A stretch of DNA of 64,000 bases from Bacteroidota bacterium (GTDB lineage: Bacteria > Bacteroidota > Bacteroidia > Sphingobacteriales > Sphingobacteriaceae), in contig JAFDZM010000076.1 in assembly GCA_018266915.1 (NCBI GenBank), positions 216,568 to 280,567 on the forward strand, written 5' to 3'. How positions within the stretch are numbered: the first letter of the stretch is position 1; each line of letters opens with the position of its first letter. Made by a program: the position numbers and the translations under genes. Below are positions 53,144 to 62,396 of this stretch, piece by piece. The notes under the pieces are model-generated. The model had not been told where the DNA came from. It did no database searches and worked only from the letters and a program-made list of their open reading frames with translations.

Positions 53144-54037
53144 TCAGATTTTGAACTTCTCTTTCATTCCTAATAGTCCCCAGATACCCCCGGTGTGAAT
53201 GGCTAATATTTTACTGCCTGGCGAGAAGTAGCTTTTTGCAGCAAGGCCGTACAAAGCAGACAACATTTTGCCCGTGTAGATGGGCTCGATCAGTATCCCG
53301 GTATTAACCACAAATTGTTTAACAAAGCGGATCAATTCATCATTTACTTTACCATATCCCCCGAAGTGGTAATCAGTGTGCAAGTTATAGGGCGTTGGTT
53401 TATCTAAGAAACCATCAATGTCCTTTCTTAAAAATTCACCGTTCTTCAAAACAGGAACGCCATCGAATTGAGTAGGGAGTTTATGCTGAGTTATACCATT
53501 TATAATACCGGCTGCTGTTGTTCCGGTGCCGCAGGCACAAATGATATGGCTATATGCATCATCTAATTCATCGATCAATTCGCTGCATCCTTTTGCTCCT
53601 AAGGCCGATGAACCGCCTTCATCAATAAAAAACACACCGCCATCTTTCGCAAAATATTTGTCGAACATTGCCTGTTTGTCGCGGTAACTTTCACGGTCAG
53701 CAAATATTAGGTTCATGCCATGTAATCGGCATAGGAATAACGTGTCGTTGTTTACATCTTCGCCACGCACAAAGCCGGTCGATTTAAAACCAAACTTTGC
53801 AGCCGCCGCAGAAGTCGCCAGTAAATGATTGGAATACGCCCCGCCAAAAGTAACCAGGTGTGTTTTATTTTGGGTTTGAGCCTCTTTCAGCAGATATTTC
53901 AGCTTACGCCATTTATTTCCTGAAATGATGGGATGGATCAGGTCATCACGTTTAATGAAAACTTTTAAGCCCTGCTCATCAAACAATTTGTCATGAATTT
54001 GATGGACAGGGCTATAGATTTCAAGATCGATGTTCAT
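53144..54037 (-). CDS. PLP-dependent ACC deaminase/D-cysteine desulfhydrase family enzyme
   Basis: The 297-residue fold-type II PLP enzyme has VFIKRDDLIHPIISGNKWRKLKYLL with the PLP lysine in SGNKWRK, VTFGGAYSNHLLATSAAAAKFG, and the phosphate-binding ACGTGTTAAG. These are shared by ACC deaminases and D-cysteine desulfhydrases; most bacterial members without plant association act as desulfhydrases, and the substrate cannot be decided here. It starts 9 bp after the end of the DUF6588 gene on the same strand, so both are probably cotranscribed. Confidence 0.88.
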   Translation of the reverse strand: MNIDLEIYSPVHQIHDKLFDEQGLKVFIKRDDLIHPIISGNKWRKLKYLLKEAQTQNKTHLVTFGGAYSNHLLATSAAAAKFGFKSTGFVRGEDVNNDTLFLCRLHGMNLIFADRESYRDKQAMFDKYFAKDGGVFFIDEGGSSALGAKGCSELIDELDDAYSHIICACGTGTTAAGIINGITQHKLPTQFDGVPVLKNGEFLRKDIDGFLDKPTPYNLHTDYHFGGYGKVNDELIRFVKQFVVNTGILIEPIYTGKMLSALYGLAAKSYFSPGSKILAIHTGGIWGLLGMKEKFKI

Positions 54038-54046
54038 TAAACAAAG

Positions 54047-55117
54047 TTAAAAACCAAATCCAAAACCTCCGCTAAAGGATTGGTATTTGGCTGCACTATA
54101 CGATGCATAAAAACGGAAGAATGCCAACTCTAACTGGAAGCCAATATCAGCACGAACGCCATTGACGGTAGTTTCTTTGATATTGATCGGGTTAGGGAAG
54201 GTTGTATAGGTGGATTGTCCTAAAAGTGTCTCGCCTGTAGTTACAGGATAGTTGCCGATAGTTGCCACATTGGCATTGGCAGTGCTGTAACCAACAGCCA
54301 GGAAAGGTGTAAAGAATACCAGTTTCTTGGAAACAATGGCCTGAGCGATGAAACTGTTAAAATGCCCCTCAAAATGCTGGTTACTGAAATCGGTTGATTG
54401 CTGTGCATTTGCAGGTTGGGCGCCCTGATCAGGTTGTACATCTAAAGGTACGCTCATATTAAGTCTGCTGTATCCTAACGAGACAGCCAGGTCAAAAGGA
54501 ATGATTTTGTCCGCTTTTTTACCAACAAAGTCCTGGATAATGTCATGCTTTAATCCAACACCGATCATAGAAACGCTGCCCACATTGCTTCCGAAATTAA
54601 TTTGCGGAATACCTCTCAGGGTGATGTCTGTGTTTTTCGGTAAACCAACGGTTATCTGCACCTGCGGCGAGGGAATGATGGACAGCTTTCCTGAAGGCAT
54701 TTGAAATTCGCTCACCTTTTGATGGTTGTCATCATATACATTCAGTGTAGGAGGCGTACCGTTTTTATCACCTGAAAATGTAGGCGTGATGGTTTGTGTC
54801 GGGTCCTGCGGCCCTAAGTGATTGGATAAACCGATTTTTGTGACATCAAAGCTTTTGTCGGATGACGGTACAATTGCGGCAGAGCCACTGACACGGATAT
54901 CAAAATGAAGCAATTTTTTTGTTTTAGCAGTATTTGTCCAGTTGCTGTTCATGCCGGTGCCAAAACCTTTAAAAAGCGGGTCGGCATAAGCATTTAAAAG
55001 TTTGGTGGCATCATCCGGCCCGGCTTTTATCAGTCCGGAAAATGCACTTTGGGCAGATGATTTGTAGGCGGTAAATAAAATAACAAATGCGACTAACAGG
55101 GGCTTGAGGCTTTTCAT
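54047..55117 (-). CDS. DUF6588 family outer-membrane beta-barrel-like protein
   Basis: The 356-residue exported protein has signal peptide MKSLKPLLVAFVILFTAYKSSA and a body rich in alternating strands ending in YSAAKYQSFSGGFGFGF, with a terminal Phe typical of outer-membrane barrels. SAFSGLIKAGPDDATKLLNAYADPLFKGFG, split at about 24-53, is the N-terminal hallmark of DUF6588. Function is unknown. It lies upstream of the PLP desulfhydrase gene and divergent from the RluA gene. Confidence 0.85.
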   Translation of the reverse strand: MKSLKPLLVAFVILFTAYKSSAQSAFSGLIKAGPDDATKLLNAYADPLFKGFGTGMNSNWTNTAKTKKLLHFDIRVSGSAAIVPSSDKSFDVTKIGLSNHLGPQDPTQTITPTFSGDKNGTPPTLNVYDDNHQKVSEFQMPSGKLSIIPSPQVQITVGLPKNTDITLRGIPQINFGSNVGSVSMIGVGLKHDIIQDFVGKKADKIIPFDLAVSLGYSRLNMSVPLDVQPDQGAQPANAQQSTDFSNQHFEGHFNSFIAQAIVSKKLVFFTPFLAVGYSTANANVATIGNYPVTTGETLLGQSTYTTFPNPINIKETTVNGVRADIGFQLELAFFRFYASYSAAKYQSFSGGFGFGF

Positions 55118-55161
55118 GATTTTTGTTGTAGAGTGTATAAATATTAAAGTATAAAAACGAG

Positions 55162-55169
55162 TATTTTTG
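55162..55169 (+). promoter_or_regulatory. -7 box of the RluA gene
   Basis: TATTTTTG matches TAnnTTTG and ends 5 nt before ATG 55175, so the mRNA should be leaderless. Confidence 0.7.
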
Positions 55170-55174
55170 CTGCA

Positions 55175-56212
55175 ATGATAACTGAAAACGAGCTACCGGA
55201 GCAGGAAGAACAGGATTTATACGAACATTTGCGAATTTTGGTTGACAAAGGCCAGTCTTTGCTGCGTATCGATAAGTTTTTGATGCACCGCATTGAGAAT
55301 GCTTCGCGCAACCGTATTCAGAACGCCATTGAGCAGGGCAACGTACTGGTTAATGAAAAAGCTATAAAGGCCAGCTATAAAGTCAAGCCGCTGGATGTTA
55401 TTTCCGTTGTTCTGCCCCATCCCCCCCGTGATACTGAAGTTTATCCTGAAGAACTGCCGCTAAATATTGTTTATGAAGATGATGATGTGCTGGTAGTGAA
55501 CAAGGAAGCTGGTATGGTGGTGCATCCCGGCTATAATAATTATACAGGCACTTTAGTAAACGGCCTGGTTTTCCATTTTCAGCAGTTGCCGACCTTGCCG
55601 GGTAATGATGGCAGGCCTGGTTTGGTACACCGGATCGATAAAGACACCTCGGGCTTGTTACTTATCAGTAAAAACGAACGTTCCATGACCTATCTCGCAC
55701 GGCAGTTTTTTGAGCATACCATCACCCGTAAATACATGGCTTTGGTTTGGGGTGATTTGGAAAAAGACGGAACTGTTGACGGCTACATCGGCCGCAGTGT
55801 GAGTGACAGGCGCGTAATGTCCATCTATGATGATCCTGAAAAAGGAAAATGGTCGGTTACCCACTATAAGGTTTTGGAACGATTGAATTATGTAACATTA
55901 ATCGAATGTCAATTAGAAACCGGCCGCACACACCAGATCAGGGCGCATATGAAACATATTGGTCACTCGCTGTTTAGCGATGCTACTTATGGTGGTGATA
56001 AGATCATCAAGGGAACAGTCTTCAGCAAATACAAGCAATTTGTAGAGAATTGCTTTGAACTGATGCCCCGACAGGCCCTGCATGCACAAACATTGGGTTT
56101 TACTCATCCCACCACAAAAAAATATATGCACTTTGAAGCGCCTTTACCACAGGACTTTGAAGCTGTATTGGAAAAGTGGCGCAGATACTCAGGTTTAGAT
56201 GTGAGAATTTAG
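55175..56212 (+). CDS. RluA family pseudouridine synthase
   Basis: The 345-residue enzyme isomerises uridine in rRNA. The S4 RNA-binding domain (about 32-90: LLRIDKFLMHRIENASRNRIQNAI) precedes the catalytic domain, whose motif HRIDKDTSGLLLISKNER carries the catalytic Asp, and ECQLETGRTHQIRAHMKHIGHS follows. RluD-like by layout, though the exact target is not certain. The stop TAG (56210-56212) falls inside the left arm of a perfect 23-bp inverted repeat, so the last residues (DVRI) are repeat-encoded. Confidence 0.93.
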   Translation: MITENELPEQEEQDLYEHLRILVDKGQSLLRIDKFLMHRIENASRNRIQNAIEQGNVLVNEKAIKASYKVKPLDVISVVLPHPPRDTEVYPEELPLNIVYEDDDVLVVNKEAGMVVHPGYNNYTGTLVNGLVFHFQQLPTLPGNDGRPGLVHRIDKDTSGLLLISKNERSMTYLARQFFEHTITRKYMALVWGDLEKDGTVDGYIGRSVSDRRVMSIYDDPEKGKWSVTHYKVLERLNYVTLIECQLETGRTHQIRAHMKHIGHSLFSDATYGGDKIIKGTVFSKYKQFVENCFELMPRQALHAQTLGFTHPTTKKYMHFEAPLPQDFEAVLEKWRRYSGLDVRI

Positions 56213-56299
56213 ATTTGAGATATGAGAACAAAAAGCAATAAAAAACCTTAAATTAAAGCGATGGAAAAATCTCACATCTCAAATCTAAATTCTCACATC
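56198..56299. repeat. Perfect 23-bp inverted repeat at the RluA gene 3' end
   Basis: The left arm 56198-56220 (GATGTGAGAATTTAGATT...) is matched 23/23 by the reverse complement at 56277-56299, with a 56-nt loop. The left arm contains the last codons and TAG stop of the RluA gene, and the right arm ends 6 nt before the ATG of the class IV aminotransferase gene. Similar ATTTGAGAT words occur in the valS insertion. Confidence 0.93.
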
Positions 56300-56305
56300 T
56301 AACCC

Positions 56306-57142
56306 ATGACTCCTTTATTTATCAACTTCAATGGCGAATTGCTCCCCGGCGATAGCCGCCTGCTGACGACAGCCAACCGTGCTTTCAGGTACGGCGACGG
56401 CTTGTTTGAAAGTATGAGGTTGATGAAAGGCCATTTAAAGTTTGCCGATCAGCATGCCGACCGTCTTCAGCGAGGAATGAAAGCCTTGAAAATTGACGGT
56501 TATTCGCAAATGGATAGCTGGTTTATAAAGGAGAAGGTGGAGCAACTGGCTACCCGCAATAAAATAAAGCATGGTCGTTTGCGGCTTACGGTTTTTAGAG
56601 ATGCAGAAGGGTTATACACGCCTACTCAGAATAAAATGGCTTATTGCCTGGAGCTGCAACCCATGGACGAGCCCCGCTATTTTTTGAATGAGAAGGGCCT
56701 GATCATGGAGATTTTTACCGAAGTGACAAAGCCCACCAATTTTCTATCCAATATAAAAACCTGTAATTCATTAATCTATGTTTTAGCAGGGATATTTAAG
56801 AGCCAAAACCGTCTGGACGACTCTTTCCTGCTAAATCAAAACGGATCGTTATGTGAGGCAAGCAGTTCTAATATTTTTGTTTGGTATAAAAGCCACCTGT
56901 ATACCCCCGCTTTAAGCGAAGGCTGTGTGGAAGGGGTGATGCGACAGATCGTGATCAAATTAGCTAAACAAAGCAATATCCCATTCACCGAAGCGCAGAT
57001 CAACCCGGATATTTTATATGAAGCGGATGAGGTTTTTCTTACTAATGCCGTCAAAGGTATTCAATGGGTAATGGGGTTTGGTGTGAAACGTTATTTTAAT
57101 CAGTTGAGCAAAGGGTTAATAGGGGAATTGAATAAATTGTAG
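56306..57142 (+). CDS. Class IV aminotransferase (branched-chain or aminodeoxychorismate lyase type)
   Basis: The 278-residue PLP enzyme of fold type IV has TTANRAFRYGDGLFESMRLMKG at the N-terminus, FLSNIKTCNSLIYVLAG with the PLP lysine, and SLCEASSSNIFVW with ADEVFLTNAVKGIQWV at the C-terminus. PabC-type 4-amino-4-deoxychorismate lyase activity is likely since a pabB-like gene lies elsewhere in the window, but BCAT or D-amino-acid transaminase activity is not excluded. Its upstream region is the 23-bp inverted repeat. Confidence 0.88.
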   Translation: MTPLFINFNGELLPGDSRLLTTANRAFRYGDGLFESMRLMKGHLKFADQHADRLQRGMKALKIDGYSQMDSWFIKEKVEQLATRNKIKHGRLRLTVFRDAEGLYTPTQNKMAYCLELQPMDEPRYFLNEKGLIMEIFTEVTKPTNFLSNIKTCNSLIYVLAGIFKSQNRLDDSFLLNQNGSLCEASSSNIFVWYKSHLYTPALSEGCVEGVMRQIVIKLAKQSNIPFTEAQINPDILYEADEVFLTNAVKGIQWVMGFGVKRYFNQLSKGLIGELNKL

Positions 57143-57306
57143 CATATATACAGTCTGATATCCCAATTCGCAAATGCAGGTTGACGAAGGGTAGCCCCTA
57201 ACGGCATAAATTTTTTTTCATTTTTCTTAGCAACAAAGCGGTTGTCCCTTTGGGTTCGCAGAGGCAAAATGTTAATTATTATTTATCCCGAACTGATGTT
57301 ATGTAA

Positions 57307-57957
57307 TTAATGACGGGCTGTTTTAGTCACAACATTAATGCTGCCCAATTTAGCCTTTGCAGATTCCATCAGGTTGGAAATATCCTGACGGGAAGGATTG
57401 TCAGTCAAAACTTTCTCAAAATCCTGTATAGAAGCTTTTAGCGAGTTTATTGCAAGGTTCTTATCGTAGAAACGAGAGCCCGGTTGCAGCTTAAAATCGC
57501 TGTAATCGCGATAAGCGATGGCTCTGTTCTGATAGTATTTGGTGTTATCCTGTGTATTATTCGGATCCACTGCGATAGCTTTAGTATAATCCAAAATAGC
57601 ACCCAACAGATTTTTTTCCTTATCCTGATCACTCAGGCGGCTATCTTTTGCAAAATAGCTTTTTGCCCGCGCACGGTAATAGTAAGCGGAGCCATCAGCC
57701 GGTTTTATGGCGATCACCTTATTAAAAGCTTGTATGGATTTCCTGTAGTTTTCGCTGTGATAATAAGAGTAGCCCAGCATCCAGAGGGCGCTGGCATTGG
57801 TCGAGTCGATAATGCATGATTTTTCCAGGTGGGCTACTGCCGATTTGAAGTCGCCGTCAAAAAAAGCCTGCTGCCCCATCTTAAAATAAGCGTTCTGTGC
57901 AGTCGCCGTATTAAGCATGGACACCACTAAAAAAGACAGTATAGCGGTTGCCTTCAT
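57307..57957 (-). CDS. Secreted tetratricopeptide repeat protein
   Basis: The 216-residue protein has signal peptide MKATAILSFLVVSMLNTATA followed by about four TPR units: AYFKMGQQAFFDGDFKSAVAHLEKS, ASALWMLGYSYYHSENYRKSIQAFNKVIAI, SAYYYRARAKSYF with its partner helix, and NTKYYQNRAIAYRDY. A protein-scaffold role in the periplasm is typical. ATG 57957 is chosen over an upstream TTG. It is divergent from lon across a 392-bp region. Confidence 0.88.
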   Translation of the reverse strand: MKATAILSFLVVSMLNTATAQNAYFKMGQQAFFDGDFKSAVAHLEKSCIIDSTNASALWMLGYSYYHSENYRKSIQAFNKVIAIKPADGSAYYYRARAKSYFAKDSRLSDQDKEKNLLGAILDYTKAIAVDPNNTQDNTKYYQNRAIAYRDYSDFKLQPGSRFYDKNLAINSLKASIQDFEKVLTDNPSRQDISNLMESAKAKLGSINVVTKTARH

Positions 57958-58268
57958 CAAAAATCCCTTTGTAAAATAAAAATGGTGAGCTTTACCTTAC
58001 GCACTATTAACTTATTTTATATAAAAATATTATATAAATGTATCATTTTATTAAAATATACGTTCAACGAGTCTCTAACGACCCTAAAACTATGCTGACT
58101 TTTTTTCACCCTCCTAACACTTTTTTGACGTATTGGTTTATATCCCCTAACATTGATATAAACCGCAAAAAATCATAAGTTTACATAATATTAACTACAA
58201 CAATTCGTAATAATTTCATCTTGGCATAAGTCTTGACTGATAAGATTATTGCGGCAATGAACATATTC

Positions 58269-58299
58269 TTTGCCCGTTAAGATTATTGGTATAGCTTTG
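58269..58299 (+). promoter_or_regulatory. Promoter of lon
   Basis: TTTG (58269-58272), exactly 19 nt, then TAGCTTTG (58292-58299): a complete match to the Bacteroidota consensus. A leader of about 45 nt follows, with GAAAGG near 58336-58342 before ATG 58350. The rest of the 57958-58349 gap is AT-rich and shows nothing else recognisable. Confidence 0.85.
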
Positions 58300-58349
58300 T
58301 AAGCTGACAATATGACGTTTTTCAACCAACGAGATAGAAAGGGAATTTG

Positions 58350-60824
58350 ATGAGTTTTGATCCATTTGATTTTAAGAATGCTCTACCTATAATAAATGAG
58401 GAATCTGAGTTCTTTCCATTAATGTCATCGGAAGATGAGGAGGAAATGAACAATGAACATGTGCCGGATGTCCTGTCGATCTTGCCGTTACGCAATACAG
58501 TATTATTTCCGGGAGTAGTGATACCGATTACCGTAGGCAGGGATAAATCGATCAAACTAATACGAGACGCAAACAAAGGCAAAAAAATAATAGGTGTTGT
58601 GTCACAGCAGGATACTGCTATTGAAGATCCTACATTTAGCCAGCTGAACACAGTAGGCACCATTGCTCTCATTATAAAAATGCTTCAAATGCCAGATGGT
58701 AACACAACTGTGATACTACAGGGCAAAAAGCGCTTTATACTGAAAGAAGAAGTTCAAAGTGAACCTTATTTAAAGGCCGTAATTGAACCATTCAGAGAAG
58801 TAAAGCCAAAAGAAGACAAAGAATTTAAAGCCATGGTATCGTCCATTAAAGACATGGCCATGAGTATTATACAGCTTTCGCCCAACATTCCGAGCGAGGC
58901 AGGGATTGCGATCAGAAACATTGAAAGCACTTCGTTCCTGATCAATTTCATATCGTCCAATATGAACGCGGATATGGCAGCCAAGCAGCGTTTGCTTGAA
59001 GTTGTCAATCTGCGCGAACGGACCAAACTGGTATTAGAGCATTTAACGCTCGACCTGCAAATGCTGGAACTGAAAAACCAGATTCAGAGCAAAGTACGCA
59101 TCGACCTGGATAAGCAGCAGCGCGATTATTTCCTTAATCAGCAACTGAAAACCATACAGGAAGAACTGGGTGGCAATTCACCTGATCTGGAAATTGAAGA
59201 CCTGAGAAAAAGAGGTGCTAAAAAGAAATGGGCAAAAGAAGTAAATGATCATTTTGCCAAAGAATTGGAAAAGCTGGCTCGCACCAATCCTGCCGCTGCT
59301 GATTATTCCGTTCAGATCAACTACCTGGAATTATTGCTCGATCTGCCATGGAATGAATTTACCAAGGATAACTTCGACCTGAAGCGGGCTCAAAAGATAT
59401 TGGATAAAGATCACTTCGGCTTGGATAAAGTAAAGCAACGCATTATTGAATACCTGGCTGTGCTTAAGTTAAAGCATGATATGAAGGCGCCTATTCTTTG
59501 TTTGGTTGGCCCTCCGGGAGTTGGAAAGACTTCCTTAGGCAAGTCAATAGCTAAGGCATTGGGGCGCAAATATGTGCGTATGGCTTTGGGTGGTATCCGG
59601 GATGAGGCTGAAATCAGAGGCCATCGTAAAACTTATATAGGCGCCATGCCAGGCCGTATCATTCAGGCTATTAAAAAGGCCGGGGCGGCTAACCCGGTAT
59701 TTATCCTGGACGAGATAGATAAAGTAGGCAATGACTTCAGGGGCGACCCATCATCAGCTTTGCTCGAAGTACTCGACCCTGAACAAAACAGCACATTTTA
59801 TGATCACTATGTTGAGGTTGATTTCGATCTTTCAAATGTGATGTTCATTGCAACAGCCAACTCGCTGAGTACCATACAGCCTGCATTACTGGATCGTATG
59901 GAGATCATCGATGTAAATGGCTATACTATTGAAGAAAAGATCGAGATAGCCAAACAACACCTGGTGCCAAAACAACGTGAGGCACATGGCCTTAAAGCGA
60001 AGGATGTTGTTATCAAAAATGATGTTCTTGAAAAGCTGATTGAGGATTATACCCGTGAATCGGGCGTGCGTTCGCTTGAAAAGAAGATTGGTTCTGTGGT
60101 ACGTGGTATAGCAAAAACCATTGCTATGGAAGAGCAGCACGTTCCGCAGGTATCTAAAAAGGATATCGAGAAAATATTGGGTGCACCAATATTTGATAAG
60201 GACCTTTACGAAGGCAACGAAGTAGCCGGTGTGGTAACAGGTTTGGCCTGGACCTCAGTCGGTGGTGATATTCTGTTCATCGAAGCAAGTTTAAGTCCGG
60301 GTAAAGGGCGTTTGACCTTGACGGGGAATTTGGGTGATGTGATGAAGGAATCGACGACCATTGCGTTAGCTTATTTAAGGGCGCATGCGAAGGATTTCGA
60401 TATTAATCCAAAAATATTTGATCAGTGGGATGTGCATGTGCACGTGCCGGCAGGCGCTACTCCTAAAGACGGCCCATCGGCAGGTATTACTATGCTGACT
60501 GCTTTGACATCGGCATTTACTCAGCGTAAAGTAAAACCGCATCTGGCCATGACTGGCGAGATCACCTTACGTGGCCGTGTTTTACCGGTGGGTGGTATCA
60601 AAGAAAAAATACTGGCAGCTAAACGTGCTAATATTAAGGAGATCATCCTAAGTAAGTCAAACCAAAAAGATATACACGAAATAAAAGAGGACTACATTAA
60701 AGACCTTAAATTCCATTATGTTACCGATATGAAAGAGGTAATTAATATGGCACTTTTGGGCGAAAAAGTAGGCAATGCTTTAGATCTGACCGTAAAAGAG
60801 GATTTGAACCCCGTCATGAATTAA
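58350..60824 (+). CDS. lon: ATP-dependent protease Lon
   Basis: The 824-residue cytoplasmic AAA+ protease degrades misfolded and regulatory proteins. An N-terminal LON domain (about 40-240: VLSILPLRNTVLFPGVVIPITVG), a helical linker, the AAA+ module with Walker A GPPGVGKTSLGKS, Walker B FILDEIDKV, and the protease domain with Ser in PKDGPSAGITM and Lys in GGIKEKILAAKRANI are all intact. ATG 58350 follows a TTG in frame that is not needed. The N-terminus has an acidic extension (NEESEFFPLMSSEDEEEMNN). It has its own promoter and a strong terminator. Confidence 0.97.
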   Translation: MSFDPFDFKNALPIINEESEFFPLMSSEDEEEMNNEHVPDVLSILPLRNTVLFPGVVIPITVGRDKSIKLIRDANKGKKIIGVVSQQDTAIEDPTFSQLNTVGTIALIIKMLQMPDGNTTVILQGKKRFILKEEVQSEPYLKAVIEPFREVKPKEDKEFKAMVSSIKDMAMSIIQLSPNIPSEAGIAIRNIESTSFLINFISSNMNADMAAKQRLLEVVNLRERTKLVLEHLTLDLQMLELKNQIQSKVRIDLDKQQRDYFLNQQLKTIQEELGGNSPDLEIEDLRKRGAKKKWAKEVNDHFAKELEKLARTNPAAADYSVQINYLELLLDLPWNEFTKDNFDLKRAQKILDKDHFGLDKVKQRIIEYLAVLKLKHDMKAPILCLVGPPGVGKTSLGKSIAKALGRKYVRMALGGIRDEAEIRGHRKTYIGAMPGRIIQAIKKAGAANPVFILDEIDKVGNDFRGDPSSALLEVLDPEQNSTFYDHYVEVDFDLSNVMFIATANSLSTIQPALLDRMEIIDVNGYTIEEKIEIAKQHLVPKQREAHGLKAKDVVIKNDVLEKLIEDYTRESGVRSLEKKIGSVVRGIAKTIAMEEQHVPQVSKKDIEKILGAPIFDKDLYEGNEVAGVVTGLAWTSVGGDILFIEASLSPGKGRLTLTGNLGDVMKESTTIALAYLRAHAKDFDINPKIFDQWDVHVHVPAGATPKDGPSAGITMLTALTSAFTQRKVKPHLAMTGEITLRGRVLPVGGIKEKILAAKRANIKEIILSKSNQKDIHEIKEDYIKDLKFHYVTDMKEVINMALLGEKVGNALDLTVKEDLNPVMN

Positions 60825-60861
60825 TTAACGCCATACAATAATCTCATTATTAGAAGGTTAC

Positions 60862-60896
60862 GTAAGGCCCTCCCACCCGGAGGGCCTTACTTTTTT
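60862..60896 (+). terminator. Strong rho-independent terminator after lon
   Basis: GTAAGGCCCTCC pairs perfectly with GGAGGGCCTTAC around CACCC, followed by TTTTTT. Confidence 0.93.
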
Positions 60897-60983
60897 ATAT
60901 TTAGCTACCCGCCTGAAACATTTTGATTTACAGTAACGTAAAACCCGCTAACTAAACTAACTAAATAGCAAAAATTGTTTATA

Positions 60984-62324
60984 ATGAATATTCTTTCTAC
61001 ATCAAAGGGCCGGGTTATCATTCTACTTCTTCTGGTGAGCCTGTTCGGTTTACGACTGACAGCGTCTGCATCAACAAGGATGAGAATGGTGTGTGATACA
61101 GATACGACAGCGAAGAAAAAGGCAAATAAACAGGTCCTTAGTAATGATACTACCCTGGTAATAAAGGGAGGATCAACCATATTGAGAAATGCGGATACCA
61201 TTTTAATTATTAATGGTGTTCCTACAAAAATCTCTAAAGCCTCGCCCCAGGTAAAGCCTGATCCGGGTATCAATATGGATGGCGGTGCAAAAGCCGACTC
61301 TATTGCCAAAGGTTTCCAGGTAGCCCCTGCTTCTAAAATCAGGACAATCTATACGCCAACAGAAGGTACCATACAGGTAAAAAATAATCCGGGCGACCAG
61401 CCTACCAATACCACTATTGTTGCACCACCTACTGATGGCGTGATACAAGTGAGAGGCGGCGGTAACCAGGGACAAGTTAGTTCAGTACCTGCACCGGGTG
61501 GTAAAGTACCGGCTGTGATCCCAACTCCGGGCGCAGGCGCTGCTGGCAATGCTACTTCTGGTAATGCAAGTCCCGGGCAAGATACTACTTCCGGCAAAGC
61601 TAATCCAGCCTCTGGAACTGTAACAAACGGCGAGATACAGGTGGGTGATCAAAATGCTGCCGGTAATGCTAAGAATGGTGCTAACGGAAAGGTTGTTGAA
61701 AAGCACGATACGACTACAGTATTGACACATGATACCACTACCCTATTAAAGAAAGATACCACTACTATTATAAAAAGAGATACCACTACTATTTTGCAAC
61801 GTGATACGGTTACTATCATTAAGAAAGATACGGTAACTATCACCAAACGCGATACAATTGGTGGCGGTCAAACTGCTGAACAGGATACGACTGATTACAG
61901 CCAGATAAAGGCTAAAAACTACTATCTGCAAATTGGCGGGGCCGGTTTAGCGATCTCGGCCAACTACGATGCCCGCTTCAATGCCGAACGAAATGGATTC
62001 GGTTACACAATAGGTATAGGCGGGTTCTCATCCGAAGGGAATAGTGTGATAACGATACCATTCCAGATAAACTATCTGATAGGCGAACATAGTTCGATGC
62101 TACAGGTCGGCGGAGGGGCCACGTTCCTGCACTCCACGGGTAATAACACGGGTAAAACCTGGTCATTCGACAGGATAACAGGTTTCGTTGCTACGGGCTC
62201 ATTCGGATACCGTTATCAGCCTGAACAAAAAGGAATTAGCTTCAAAGTAGAGTTTGTGCCAATCCTTTACGATGAAGGCATCATCCCGGCAGGTGGCATA
62301 AGCATAGGATATACTTTTAAATAA
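60984..62324 (+). CDS. Exported protein with octapeptide-repeat linker and C-terminal beta-barrel-like domain
   Basis: The 446-residue protein has an N-terminal signal-type segment (GRVIILLLLVSLFGLRLTASA), a Thr/Lys-rich region, a Gly/Pro/Asn-rich low-complexity stretch (about 95-238), six 8-residue repeats of the pattern x-D-T-T/V-T-I/L-I/L-K (about 241-288) and a C-terminal domain from about 312 (YYLQIGGAGLAISANYDARFN ... GGISIGYTFK) with outer-membrane barrel features. ATG 60984 is preferred to TTG 60975. The linker probably crosses the periplasm or peptidoglycan. I recognise no enzyme motif. It is flanked by terminators on both sides, so it is a single-gene unit. Confidence 0.8.
   Translation: MNILSTSKGRVIILLLLVSLFGLRLTASASTRMRMVCDTDTTAKKKANKQVLSNDTTLVIKGGSTILRNADTILIINGVPTKISKASPQVKPDPGINMDGGAKADSIAKGFQVAPASKIRTIYTPTEGTIQVKNNPGDQPTNTTIVAPPTDGVIQVRGGGNQGQVSSVPAPGGKVPAVIPTPGAGAAGNATSGNASPGQDTTSGKANPASGTVTNGEIQVGDQNAAGNAKNGANGKVVEKHDTTTVLTHDTTTLLKKDTTTIIKRDTTTILQRDTVTIIKKDTVTITKRDTIGGGQTAEQDTTDYSQIKAKNYYLQIGGAGLAISANYDARFNAERNGFGYTIGIGGFSSEGNSVITIPFQINYLIGEHSSMLQVGGGATFLHSTGNNTGKTWSFDRITGFVATGSFGYRYQPEQKGISFKVEFVPILYDEGIIPAGGISIGYTFK
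61704..61859 (+). repeat. Coding tandem repeat, 24-bp unit, six full copies plus a partial
   Basis: Units start at 61704 and recur every 24 bp to 61847, with a partial copy to 61859. Each encodes H/K/R-D-T-T/V-T then three variable residues ending in Lys, Thr or Gln. Copies differ mainly at synonymous or conservative sites. Confidence 0.9.
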
Positions 62325-62343
62325 AATAGTTGATTAAGTTTTC

Positions 62344-62376
62344 AAAAGCTTCCCGTATTCCGGGAGGCTTTTTTTA
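62344..62376 (+). terminator. Rho-independent terminator
   Basis: AAAAGCTTCCCG pairs with CGGGAGGCTTTT (one G-T pair) around TATTC, followed by a run of T. Confidence 0.88.
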
Positions 62377-62396
62377 TTTTAGCCTTTATTTGCGTA

